Part shown: positions 21,074-31,465 of the stretch, in pieces
Layout of the letters: the number at the start of each line of letters is the position of its first letter
How positions within the stretch are numbered: the stretch's first letter is position 1
DNA from: Ostrinia nubilalis
Lineage: Eukaryota; Arthropoda; Insecta; Lepidoptera; Crambidae
Length of the DNA: 64,000 nucleotides
Assembly: GCF_963855985.1 (NCBI RefSeq)
Contig: NC_087091.1
Location: forward strand, 17,924,154 to 17,988,153
Reading direction: 5' to 3'
Made by a program: the position numbers and the translations under genes
Notes under the pieces: generated by a model
The model's input: only the letters and a program-made list of their open reading frames with translations
Databases searched by the model: none
What the model was told of the DNA's origin: nothing

Positions 21074-22570
21074 ATGCTCACACGCAGAGCAGCGGCACAA
21101 GCCATTGAGCTGAAACTTAGGAGGGCACTCGAGGAACTGAAACAGAGTCAGGAAAGCTGTAACCAACTCATTAGGGAAAGAGAAGAGAGTGAGGAGGAAA
21201 TTACCTATATAATAAAAAAAAATACTGAACTGAAACAAGAATTGGCAGAACTGCATGGCCGTCTCCAGGAGGTAACCGAACACCGTGATGAACTACTGCA
21301 TAGAATCAGTACCTTCGAACAGTGCAGCAATATCTTTGAGCAGACCTTGATGCGCAACAATGAGTTAGAAGCTGAACTGAGGGACGCAAATAAGACCATA
21401 CTGCACTTCGAAGAGGAAAGAAAGCAGCAGGAGTTCACACACACTCTGAACCTCTACGAAGAGCTAATTGGAAGCCCTGGTGGACGTGCAGTGCTTCCAG
21501 ACCTAAATGTATCTTGCGACACCAAATTATCTGAGAACATTAGTCAACCATTAACTTTTTCTAGTAGAAATAAATTTAAAAAATATGTTAAAATTAATAG
21601 GTTTATATCTAAAACAAAAAAATTAATAAAACAGCAAGAACAGTTTCACAAAAATATTCTGTTAAGGAAAAAGAATTTAGATTTAGTGGACAGTTTAGAA
21701 ATCTACCACAGTAAATTAGTAGAGAGTAGGTCCACTCATAACTTGGACGTTGAAAGGTTGCAGGCTGAAATCACAAACTTGCATGACTCGCTTGCATCCA
21801 TAACAGCTAAATATAATTCAGCCAGGGAACAAATTAACGAACATATCCTGGCAGCAAACAATCTCTTAGATCTAGGTAATCCTACTACGGATTTTAAATC
21901 TCTGCCAAATATACCAATGCCAGTAAGTCAGCAACAAACTGATGGCGGCTTGCGGCCTTCAATGTCTGCAAAAACTGAATTCTTAAATGTAAAAAAGTCA
22001 AACAATGTAGTGTTATTCTCAGATAGGCTAGGAGTTGGTTATGGCCCTATATTGCATAAAAAATTAAATTGCAAAATTACAAATAATTGTATGCCTGACG
22101 CATCCTTTAGTCAATTAATAAATGACATAAAAAAATGTAAACAATTACATAGCAAATCTATTTTAATTTTAATGTTTGGAAACAGCCAGAATATTAGTAG
22201 GAAAAATATTTTGCATAATTTTTCCACGCTGGCCAGCCTTAATGTTGAAAAGATATTTATTTGTGCCCTGCCATACTGTCAAAATGGCTCCTCAGATAAT
22301 AACAAAAGTATTCACTTACTGAATACTTTATTATATAATTTGACTGTTCGTCATAGCGACAAGTTTGTCTTTTTCGACACTAATAAATTTATTAATAATA
22401 AGTTCTTAATGACAGGCAGCTCTTTACACCTGCCCCAAAGCATGAAATTAAAACTTGCTACTTTGTTAGCATATAATATTAACTGTGTTATTAACACAAA
22501 ACTTATTAAACATTTTGATATTATTAGTAGAAATACTAATATTTCTGTGACGACCTCTGATTTAAACTGA
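21074..22570 (+). CDS. Retrotransposon ORF1 protein (coiled coil + SGNH-hydrolase-like domain), 498 aa
   Basis: Starts ATG at 21074; stop TGA 22568-22570. Residues about 1-125 are strongly helical and charged (EREESEEEITYIIKKNTELK), a coiled coil expected to trimerise ORF1. A second helical part lies at about 170-270. From about 313 to 490 the sequence NVVLFSDRLGVGYGP, ILILMFGNSQN and TGSSLHLPQSMK has the spacing of a degenerate SGNH/esterase fold, as known in ORF1 of CR1-type elements. The block-I GDS is not intact (FSD), and the DxxH block is reduced to SSLH, so hydrolase activity is doubtful. ORF1 would bind the element RNA. Confidence 0.8.
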   Translation: MLTRRAAAQAIELKLRRALEELKQSQESCNQLIREREESEEEITYIIKKNTELKQELAELHGRLQEVTEHRDELLHRISTFEQCSNIFEQTLMRNNELEAELRDANKTILHFEEERKQQEFTHTLNLYEELIGSPGGRAVLPDLNVSCDTKLSENISQPLTFSSRNKFKKYVKINRFISKTKKLIKQQEQFHKNILLRKKNLDLVDSLEIYHSKLVESRSTHNLDVERLQAEITNLHDSLASITAKYNSAREQINEHILAANNLLDLGNPTTDFKSLPNIPMPVSQQQTDGGLRPSMSAKTEFLNVKKSNNVVLFSDRLGVGYGPILHKKLNCKITNNCMPDASFSQLINDIKKCKQLHSKSILILMFGNSQNISRKNILHNFSTLASLNVEKIFICALPYCQNGSSDNNKSIHLLNTLLYNLTVRHSDKFVFFDTNKFINNKFLMTGSSLHLPQSMKLKLATLLAYNINCVINTKLIKHFDIISRNTNISVTTSDLN

Positions 22571-25434
22571 GAGGGACGACAACAGACAGGTCTTTAAAAG
22601 GTTTTAATATTGTTCATCAAAATTTACAAGGCCTGGCTGGCAAAGAATTAGAATTAGAATTGTTTTTAAAAAAGTACAATGTTCACGTATTATGCATAAC
22701 AGAACATTGGCTTAAAAAATATGAATTAATGTTTTATATAGGTAATTATAAAGTTTGTAGTTCGTTCACCAGGGAGTCGGCTATTAGAGGGGGGTCACTC
22801 ATACTATTAAATAACCAATTTAAATGCAAAGAAAGGAAAGATATTGTTTCACTCTCAGTCGAACGAACTATTGAGCTTGCGTGTGCAGAGCTAGAGCAGT
22901 ATATAATTATAAGTGTGTACAAGCCCCCATCTGCAAATTACCAATTATTCGAATCCACTATGGAGGAAGTCTTAAAAAAGGTATTTAAATCAAATAAGAA
23001 AGTGGTTGTATGTGGAGATTTTAATATAGATTTATTAGATAATACTCAATATAAAATAAGATTCTTAAACCTGTTTAAATCTTTTAACTTATTAAACCTC
23101 TTCAATGAGCCTACTAGAATCACTCCAACATCAGCTACTTGCTTAGATAATATTTTTTGTAACTGTAATATTCAAAGTAAATCAATAATTAATTGCCTTA
23201 GTTCAGATCATAGTGGACAATTGGCCACATTTGAACATCATCATGTCCCTAGTACAGTGGATGTTGTTTGTAGGCCAATAACAACTAATCGAATTGACAA
23301 ATTCAAGAAAAACATTTGTGATAGTATTGATAAACTTATAATAAATGACAATAATGTTGATCGAATGTATGAGGATCTATTCAGTGTAGTGAGTGATGAG
23401 TTCAAAACCACATTCCCACAGAAAAAGATCCGAATAAATTCGATAAAATGTAAATTTGACGACTGGGCTACAACCGGCATTCACAAGAGTAGAAATAAAA
23501 TGTATGAATTATATAGACTTAAAGCTGATACGCAAGATCCGAATGTTATAGAATACGTTAAAAATTACTCGAAAATATTTAAAAAGGTTTGTGTGGCTGC
23601 TAAATCGAATCATCTTCGAGACATGATTTTGAATTCTAATAATAAAGCTAAGGCTACGTGGAACATAATAAATAAACAAACATGTAAAAATAAATCGAAG
23701 GATAACACCTTCTCACTGAAAGTCGGGAATGAAGTTATAAATTCAGATACAGATGTTGCAACCACATTTGAGACATTCTTCTCAAACATTGCGTCCGAAA
23801 CAACTAAAGCATTAAATTCATCGCCAATTCTTGCAGAGTCTCTCTTAAAATCTAATGTCACCGAGTGCCAGTCTCTACTCCAGTTCAGGCATATAGATTG
23901 TAATACAGTAATTAAAACCTTCAGAGAATTGAATATGAAAAAAACCGAGGACCTTTGGGGAATCTCTGTCAGTATTATTGGGACAATTATTGACACCATA
24001 GCTCCTCACCTTGCATTCATTTTTAACACATGCATTGATCAAGGTTGCTTTCCTAGTTTAATGAAATTAAGTAAAATAATCCCATTGTTTAAGGCTGGTG
24101 ATAAATGTGACCCCTCTAATTTTCGGCCGATTTCTATTTTACCAGTACTTAGCAAAATTTTTGAGAAAATTATATTTCATCAACTTCTTTCTCATTTTAT
24201 TTTCAACAAATTACTTCACAATAAACAATTTGGTTTTACCAAAGGTAGAAGTACTACTGACGCTGGAGTAGCACTACTGAAACACGTCTTTGATGCTTGG
24301 GAGAGTAAAAAAGACGCTGTTGGTATTTTTTGTGACCTTTCAAAAGCGTTTGATTGTGTAGACCACCAAACCTTACTAAAAAAATTGCGACATTATGGTG
24401 TTTCGGATGAGGCACTTGATCTGTTGAACTCGTATCTCACAGGCAGAAAGCAAAAAGTTTGTATTAATGGAACTGAGTCTTCTGGAGCACCTCTTACCAT
24501 GGGTGTGCCGCAGGGATCGATATTGGGACCTTTGCTATTTCTTATTTATATTAATGACCTTCCCTACTTTGTAAAAGATCTATGTGATATTGTGTTATTT
24601 GCTGATGACACATCTCTCATTTTCAAAGTTGATAGAGGTAAAGTAAACCTTGATGATATAAATGACACACTCTCACAGGTTTTGCATTGGTTTACTGTTA
24701 ACAACTTATTGTTAAATGCAAACAAAACTAAGTGCATTAAATTTACCTTACCTAATGTGAGGCAGGTTCCCACACAATTGATGGTGAAGAATGAACCATT
24801 AAATAGCATAAGTTCCACAACATTCTTGGGAATCACTTTAGACTCTAAACTTCAGTGGGGTCCTCATATTGAAACCTTGTCAGCAAGGCTCAGTTCAGCT
24901 GCTTTTGCAGTGAGAAAGATAAGGCAATTAACTGACATTGAAACGGCAAGGCTAGTTTATTTTAGCTATTTTCATAGTATAATGTCATACGGCATATTGT
25001 TGTGGGGCTCAGCTGCGGACATTGAAACTGTGTTCGTTCTGCAGAAGAGAGCAGTGCGGGCCATTTATAACCTTGGACCCCGATTTTCCTTGAGAGAATT
25101 CTTTAAGGAGATTAATATACTGACAGTAGCTTCACAGTTCATTTATGAAAACCTTTTATATGTTCGCAAAAATATAGAGCAATTTACTAGAAAGAGTGAT
25201 TTACACAAGTTCAATACAAGAAACAAAAATAAACTTGCCGTTCCAAATTTCAGACTGCACAAGATTGGTAATTCATTTATGGGGAAATGTATTAAACTTT
25301 TCAATAAATTACCACAAACTGTTGTAGAATTGCCCATTCATAAATTTAAAGCACATATCAAAAGCACCTTAATGAAAAAGGGCTACTATAAAGTTGATGA
25401 TTATATAAAGGATAAAAATGTTTGGAATGTTTAA
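22567..25434 (+). CDS. Retrotransposon ORF2: APE-type endonuclease and reverse transcriptase, 955 aa
   Basis: The frame opens at a TGA just upstream (22558-22560) and has no ATG before conserved endonuclease sequence: KGFNIVHQNLQGLAGKELE (about residues 15-33). The only codon that fits an ORF1-ORF2 junction is CTG 22567-22569, which overlaps the ORF1 stop (CTGA). Endonuclease motifs: ITEHW (about 43), VYKPPS, GDFNIDL (about 149), SDHSG (about 213). Reverse transcriptase motifs: FRPISILPVLSKIFEK, GFTKGRST, DLSKAFDCVDH, GVPQGSILGPLLFLIYINDL and the catalytic FADDTSLIF (about 677). The C-terminus has no obvious RNase H. All catalytic motifs look intact. Confidence 0.92.
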   Translation: MRGTTTDRSLKGFNIVHQNLQGLAGKELELELFLKKYNVHVLCITEHWLKKYELMFYIGNYKVCSSFTRESAIRGGSLILLNNQFKCKERKDIVSLSVERTIELACAELEQYIIISVYKPPSANYQLFESTMEEVLKKVFKSNKKVVVCGDFNIDLLDNTQYKIRFLNLFKSFNLLNLFNEPTRITPTSATCLDNIFCNCNIQSKSIINCLSSDHSGQLATFEHHHVPSTVDVVCRPITTNRIDKFKKNICDSIDKLIINDNNVDRMYEDLFSVVSDEFKTTFPQKKIRINSIKCKFDDWATTGIHKSRNKMYELYRLKADTQDPNVIEYVKNYSKIFKKVCVAAKSNHLRDMILNSNNKAKATWNIINKQTCKNKSKDNTFSLKVGNEVINSDTDVATTFETFFSNIASETTKALNSSPILAESLLKSNVTECQSLLQFRHIDCNTVIKTFRELNMKKTEDLWGISVSIIGTIIDTIAPHLAFIFNTCIDQGCFPSLMKLSKIIPLFKAGDKCDPSNFRPISILPVLSKIFEKIIFHQLLSHFIFNKLLHNKQFGFTKGRSTTDAGVALLKHVFDAWESKKDAVGIFCDLSKAFDCVDHQTLLKKLRHYGVSDEALDLLNSYLTGRKQKVCINGTESSGAPLTMGVPQGSILGPLLFLIYINDLPYFVKDLCDIVLFADDTSLIFKVDRGKVNLDDINDTLSQVLHWFTVNNLLLNANKTKCIKFTLPNVRQVPTQLMVKNEPLNSISSTTFLGITLDSKLQWGPHIETLSARLSSAAFAVRKIRQLTDIETARLVYFSYFHSIMSYGILLWGSAADIETVFVLQKRAVRAIYNLGPRFSLREFFKEINILTVASQFIYENLLYVRKNIEQFTRKSDLHKFNTRNKNKLAVPNFRLHKIGNSFMGKCIKLFNKLPQTVVELPIHKFKAHIKSTLMKKGYYKVDDYIKDKNVWNV

Positions 25435-25665
25435 CTGCCTAGCTCGCATTAATACTTATGACTATAATTTGTATATTTTAAAGACTGTAAAACCTTGAAA
25501 AGGAGGCTGACAATAGTGACTGAGTTTCTTGCGCTGCTTCTTCTCAGCACTGGCCCATTTATTGTCCCGAAGCAGTGGTAGGGTTAATATTGGGACGTGT
25601 AAAAGCGCTTTTTTAAAGCCTATTTGCAAAAATAAATGAATTTTATGAATTTTTATGAATTTTAT

Positions 25666-27051
25666 TAGTCCAGTCAATAAAGCATTATAGATGGAAAACT
25701 GTAGAACACAATTTCTGACTTCAGGACTTTATTTAGACTAGTCAGGAGGTGAACATAGCAAAAGTCCCCGCCCTTAGCCCTTGAGCCGGCGGGAAGAGGG
25801 GGGTTTAAAGGTGCCACTTTTCGGTTTTTCGCTTAATCCTCGGAAACTATGCGCCCTAGTGACATGACTACTATGAACCAAAAAAAGCATATTCAATTTG
25901 CTACAGGTGAGATGGAAAAGTTTTTCTATGAATTGTATAGTTTTCGCGGCATCTGCTCTAGAAGGTCTGTAATATTGGAAATTTTATTTTTATCTTACAT
26001 GTTCCCATCAGGAGAAAATCGACTAAATCAACATTGAGCAATCATTCTAGACATGCGGGAGCATGTTAAGCCTAGTTCCAGGGAGGGGACTGCACCGTGC
26101 GTATATTTAGACGAACTACTTTGAGCCATTTTTGACTCCGCATCACTCAAAAACTACTGTGCATTAACACTTCAAATTTGGTTCATGTGTTGAGACTTGC
26201 AAGATATACATCAGTTTCAAATTTCATAAATATGCCTCAAACGGTTCTTTAGGTATTGACGTCCAAAAATCTACATGTCTGACCTATAGACCAAATTCTA
26301 ACCTCTTCCAGATGACCTCGAAGGTTCAAATTTGGCATCCAGAAAGGTAGTTATGTAAATACAAAGGAACAAATAAAAAACCAGTAAATTTTAACATTTC
26401 ACATGTGATAGATAGATTTTAGTGTTCTAAATGTCGATTTTTGAACGTCAATACCTAAATAACCGTTTGAGGTATATTTATGAAATTTGAAGCTAATGTA
26501 TATCTTGCAAGTCTCAATACATGAGCCAAATTTGAAGTGTTAATGCACAGTAGTTTTTGAATGATGAGGAGTCAAAAGTGGCTCTAATTGGTTCGTCTAA
26601 ATATACGCACGGTGCAGTCCCATCCCTGGAACTAGGCTTAACATGCTCCCGCATGTCTATAGTGTTTGCTCAACGTTGATTTAGTCGATTTTCTCCTGAT
26701 AGGAACATATAAGACAAAAATAAAATTTCCAATTTTACAGACCTTCTAGAGCGGATGCCGTAAAAACTATACAAGATATAGAAAAACTTGACGGTCTCAC
26801 CTGTAGCAAATTGAATAAGCTTTTTTTGGTTCATAGTGGTCATGTCACTAGGACGCATAGTTTCCGAGGATTAAGCGAAAAACCGAAAAGTGATACCTTT
26901 AAACCCCCCTCTCCCCGCCGGCTCAAGGGCTAAGGGCGGGGACTTTTGCTATGTTCACCACCTAACTAGGCTAAATAAAGTCCCGAGGTCAGAAATTGTG
27001 TTCCACGGATTTCTCTCTACACCGTCGTTAAGGCATTCATTGACTGGACTA
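25666..27051. mobile_element. 1.4-kb foldback element (long inverted repeat), unclassified
   Basis: Ends TAGTCCAGTCAAT (25666-25678) and its inverse ATTGACTGGACTA (27039-27051). The arms match from GTAGAACACAATTTCTGAC (25701) to about 26277, mirrored from about 26433 to 27006, including the GC-rich CCCGCCCTTAGCCCTTGAGC and CATGCGGGAGCATGTTAAGC. A spacer of about 155 bp does not pair. Each arm holds a mirrored 62-codon frame (25849-26037 and 26858-26670), but the differences between arms are mostly amino-acid-changing, so coding is doubtful. It directly abuts the CR1-type tail. Confidence 0.85.
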
Positions 27052-27091
27052 TATTCTATTTCCATGAAACACAAAATGTAACGTAGCGTAG

Positions 27092-27242
27092 CGTGGGCAG
27101 GCCTCCTACTAGGTGGACCGACGATCTGGTAAAGGTCGCGGGAAGAGCCTGGATGCGGGCAGCGCAGGACCGTTCATTGTGGAAAACCTTGGGGGAGGCC
27201 TTTGTCCAGCAGTGGACGTCATTTGGCTGAAACGACGACAAA
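27092..27242 (+). mobile_element. RTE retroposon 3' end
   Basis: Encodes TRWTDDLVKVAGRAWMRAAQ.. and EAFVQQWTSFG on +, ending TTTGGCTGAAACGACGAC. RTE ORF2 C-terminus and tail; 5'-truncated. Confidence 0.8.
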
Positions 27243-27252
27243 ATAATAAATG

Positions 27253-27509
27253 TTTAAATCTTTGGACAATTTCACACAGCGCCAGCTAGCCCCAAAGTAA
27301 GCAACTTAATGCTTGTGTTATGGGGGCTAGCTTAACGGATATACTACTTATATACTTTTTTTTTTTAATACATACATATTATACATAGTCACACCCAGAC
27401 CCGTCACAGAAATTAAAATTCATCATTTCAATTTCTGCCCGACCGGGAATCGAACCCGGGACCTCTCGGCATAGTAGTCCGTTCTGAACCCACTACACCA
27501 AACGGCCGA
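27253..27509 (-). mobile_element. tRNA-derived SINE, copy A
   Basis: On the minus strand: CGGCCGTTTGGTGTAGTGGG (A box), GGTTCGATTCCCGGTCGGGC (B box), then the non-tRNA body ATTTCTGTGACGGGTCTGGG, TATCCGTTAAGCTAGCCCCC and a tail. Pol III A and B boxes are intact. The copy lies tail-on to the RTE end at 27242. Confidence 0.85.
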
Positions 27510-28454
27510 AAATGTAAAAATCTTTTTAAGATCCGTTCTCAGTTTGATTGGAACTTTTCAAGATTGGTAGATTTGGTTCTACGATAGTAGAAAAAGAGAA
27601 TGGTTTGTTTTGAAGTAAACTGTGATTCATCGTAATATTTTTTTATGATCGACCGTTCCAATATAGATTGATGAACTTGCGCCGAAACATTAGGAGAGTT
27701 GAACCATCTAATTAGAAAGTGTCAAAGTAAATTAATATTTTGCCTCAAATTTAGCACCGTCCTCCGGGGATACTTTTCTAAAACTTTTGTTCATTACTTT
27801 TTTAGCTGGTTGCTTTAGTTATTTATGAAGCCTGGGTCTGGCATAAATATTTTTATTTTGTAATTAAGTCTACAATATCTTAAATACATTCTCTCCACTT
27901 CAAAGGAAGGTAAAGAAAGGAAATTTAATATTACGATTTCAATGATAATTAATTGTAATAATCGTGAATAGGCACACATTTAATTAGAACTCCTTCTTTG
28001 AATATCCTGAAATAAATTGTTCTTAGAACAAAGTATAATTTATCTACAAATTAAATTTATATCATTCAAATGCCACTTTAGGATGTTGATTCAGAAAAGC
28101 CGATTATATTTAACTTTTCCCGTTTTGATACTATTCACAATGATTCAAATTTATATGAGTATTTGTCATGTTTAGATGCTAATAAAAATGTTTTTGTTTG
28201 TCTTCAATGCGATAATGCCCGGATTTGAAGTTTTAAAAGACTTAGAAAAATATGAAATCATAACAAATAAACTCGTTTGTCTCCTGTCACATAAAAAAAA
28301 ACATACTCAAAAAATTAAGAAAAGGCATCCCATTCAGATAATTTTTGAAAATAAGTAATTCGGCTAATTTCAGTTAAAAGCGCTTTTCATTACTTTTAAT
28401 GGAGAAGGTTACGCGACGACAGCGAATCGTTTAGTATTTTCCCGGTTCTCCTTT

Positions 28455-29031
28455 TTAGGGTTCCGTAGCCAAATGGCAAAAATCTGTCTGTCCGTCCGTA
28501 TGTCACAGCAATTTTTTTTTCGAAACTATAAGAGCTATACTGTTGAAACTTGGTAAGTAGATGTATTCTGTGAACCGCATTAAGATTTTGATGCAAAAAT
28601 AAAAAAATAATAATAAATATTGGGGGCTCCCCATACTTAGAACTGAAACTCAAAAATTTTTTTTTCGTCAAACACATACGTGTGGGGTACCTATGGATAG
28701 GTCTTCAAAAATGATATCGAGGTTTCTAAAATACTTTTTTTCTAAACCGAACAGTTTGCGTGACAGACGCTTCCAAAGTGGAAAAAAGTTGGTACCACCC
28801 TCTAACTTCTAAAATAAGAAAATAAAAAAAAGCATTATGATGTACATTACTATAAAAACTACCAACGAAAATTGTTTTGAACGAGATCTAGTAAGTAGTT
28901 TTTTTTAATACCTTGTAAATCGTAAACCGCTTATTACGGTATAATCAAATAACTTAAATTTAAAAAAAAATCATAAATCAATGGTACGGAACTCTTTGTG
29001 CGTGACTCCGACACGCTCTTGGCCGGTTTTT
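28455..29031. repeat. About 575-bp interspersed repeat (GGGTTCCGTAGCCAAATGGC type)
   Basis: Begins AGGGTTCCGTAGCCAAATGG and ends CTCTTGGCCGGTTTTTT. Contains long A/T runs and CGGAACTCTTTGTGCGTG. A related piece (GACAGACAGACAGACATATCG, ACTACGGAACC) lies at 37690-37745. I recognise the ends from moth genomes but cannot class the element. Confidence 0.5.
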
Positions 29032-31234
29032 TATTATTGTAAAGTATCACTAGTGGGTCTATTCCGTAAGTTGACATTCCTATTTTCAGCTCTTTCCTTC
29101 TCTCTTACACCTGCATTACGTAATAGTGTAACGTAAATACGAAACATTGTTGCGGAATGGGCGTCCCTGATCCGAACTGAGCATTGCTCGTACAATATTT
29201 ATTTACTTTTGATGTTTCCGAAACATTGCGAGGGAATTGGAAGCTCCTTTGATAGAACTGGCGGTTTCCTTGTGTATGTGGTTTCATTGTTACAGACGAG
29301 AACATCAAGCTAAACACTGGCACCTTATGTATTAGCAATAGATGCTATTTTTGTGTAAAGTTTGCAATTCCTCACTGTACACTAGCAAGATTTTCAAAAT
29401 AGTGACGTAAAATATCACATATTTTGCTTCACAAAGGAAGTTTTCGTTAAAAATTTAATAATGTTGTTATGTTTATTTGAAAGAGGATCTATCTTTTCAA
29501 TCTTCGCAAAACTTATAGTTCCGTATAATAAAGCGTCTCAAAGAAAATTCTTATGAGTGTGAGAAGGCTAAAACAAGGTGATTCTGAACGATTGTGTTTA
29601 GCTTTCAAGTCAATAAAATCGTGTTGAAAACATAAAAAAACCTTATACAATTTTATAGCAGTGCCCGAGTGCCTATATAGGATTAACATTAAATTGATTT
29701 CGACAAAAGGTCTTTACACAACGGTCTTTTTAAATCTAGAGCCGAATGACGTAGTAACATCCATTGCCGAATTCCAACGTGGACAAAATTCGTGAAACGC
29801 CTCCGTGACCTGATGTTAGGTGTAGTTTACTCTTTCTATCTGGAAGTTTGTGGGTTATATTCTTGAGTTGTGAATTCACAAAAAGGAGAAACATTTTGTT
29901 TAGAGATTGTATACAGAATAGTCAGTAGGTCAACTAATACAGCATTAGTGTAGAGTCAGTTCACGATTGTTGATACAAGTTTCAAACACCTGGCACTGTG
30001 AAATTACAGTAAATTCATATGAACTCGCTAAAATAATGTTTTGTATTGTCTATATTTCTTATTGTGCATGGTTTAGATTAAAGTTGTGGATGCTTATACA
30101 AAAACGTTTATTATATTTGTCAAAAGAACAATAGTGTCTGAACAAACCTCAAGAGGATTTAAGACAACTATAATCAAAGATGTAACGGTTAATATAAAAA
30201 AACTCAAGGGAAAAGAAATTTTCTCACAATTTTTATCTGCTTCCTTTACTTCATTTACATAATTTGCTTGACACTGGCCTGCACAAATGGCAGTTCGAAG
30301 GCATAAAGAAAAGAAAAACCCTAATCAAATTGGGCGAGAGATTGGGTAATAAGCAGAGAGGGCAACAAATTGAATTGTTCGAATTTCGATCGTGGGTTTA
30401 AACCCTGACCGAACAGAGGGATGATATAATTTGAAAGCGAAATTTTTGTGTAGACACACACATTGGTCAGACTAATTTTATTGCCCTATTAACTTTCTTT
30501 TTACACGGATAACCAGATCACTTAAATTTTAGTCAGTGTATCTAACAAATGAACATTTAACTAAAAAGCTTAAGAGTTCATTTAATTGTATTTAAGTAAA
30601 ATATCATTCTTATGAGTTTATTGAGATTTTATTTAATTAAAAAAGTATGCATTCTGAGTTGAACATTCTTAGCACGTCATGTTTTCCACGTTCATTTTTA
30701 ATTTTGATGAACAAATTTTAATATACTATGTATGTATAGACGACAGCACATCAGACTATAATTTTTGTTGCAAACTTATCCTTATCACAATTACTTTAGA
30801 ACCCACAGTGTTCAGCTTTATTATGCCGTTGTTTTAATACCTACTATGAACATTTAAAACTCTATGTTTATATTCCCGAGCTCATCATACTTTTATCAGT
30901 AGCAGCTCATATAAAGTTTGCCACCGGGCTTATTACGAGTAGCTCCCTAGAAGAAGTTTGTTTAAACTTAGATCTTACGAGTATGACAGTCTAGAGATTC
31001 GCACAATGTGTTTAAAAGACAAATATTTATATTACAAGCACAAGCAAACCTTGTACAGTCGACAGCATACCAAGCTAAACATTGCAGCTTCTTTATGAAG
31101 TTATAGGAGCTATTTTGCTGCTTTAATTGGTCTGATTTCCGATGGCTGTACTTGTTGAGCAATGAAAATAAAACGTTTAAAGTTAACCTATATTTTTTCA
31201 TAATTTACTTTAACATAACCCAGCTATATTTATT

Positions 31235-31465
31235 ACTAGCTTTCCGCCCGCGGCTTCGCCCGCGTGGAATTTTGTCTGTCACAGAAAAACTTTATCGCGC
31301 GCGTCCCTGTTTCACAAACCGGGATAAAAACTATTCTATGTCCTTTCCTGGGACTCAAACTATGTCCCTGCCAAATTTCAGCAAAATCGGTTCAGTGGTT
31401 TAGGCGTGAAAGAGAGACAGACAGACAGACAGACTTTACTTTCGCATTTATAATATTAGTATAGA
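31235..31465 (+). mobile_element. RTE-like 3' fragment
   Basis: ACTAGCTTTCCGCCCGCGGC to TTTATAATATTAGTATAGA, with (GACA)n near 31418-31434. Same broad family as 2584-2769. Confidence 0.6.

Larger units (their letters stand above)
20150..25665 (+). mobile_element. CR1-type non-LTR retrotransposon with ORF1 and ORF2, apparently near full length
   Basis: Two adjoining frames (21074-22570 and 22567-25434) encode a coiled-coil/SGNH-like ORF1 and an endonuclease-reverse transcriptase ORF2. The 3' UTR (25435-25635) matches tail fragments elsewhere in the window. The end is three tandem ATGAATTTT units (25636-25663) rather than poly(A); short 3' tandem repeats are typical of the CR1 superfamily. The 5' end is uncertain: a small hairpin CGTCTGGCAG/CTGTCAGACG at 20173-20198 is a possible leader. 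Both frames are free of stops, so the copy is young. It is in sense + inside the minus-strand ppk gene. Confidence 0.85.

Noticed and set aside
25849..26037. 62-codon frame in the left foldback arm (mirrored at 26670-26858)
   Set aside because: Differences between the arms are mainly amino-acid-changing and clustered; no domain recognised. Kept only as part of the foldback element.
27420..27509. tRNA-like sequence with A and B boxes (also at 38.6, 56.5 and 60.7 kb)
   Set aside because: The same head is followed by a shared non-tRNA body and tail in four places, so these are SINEs, not tRNA genes.
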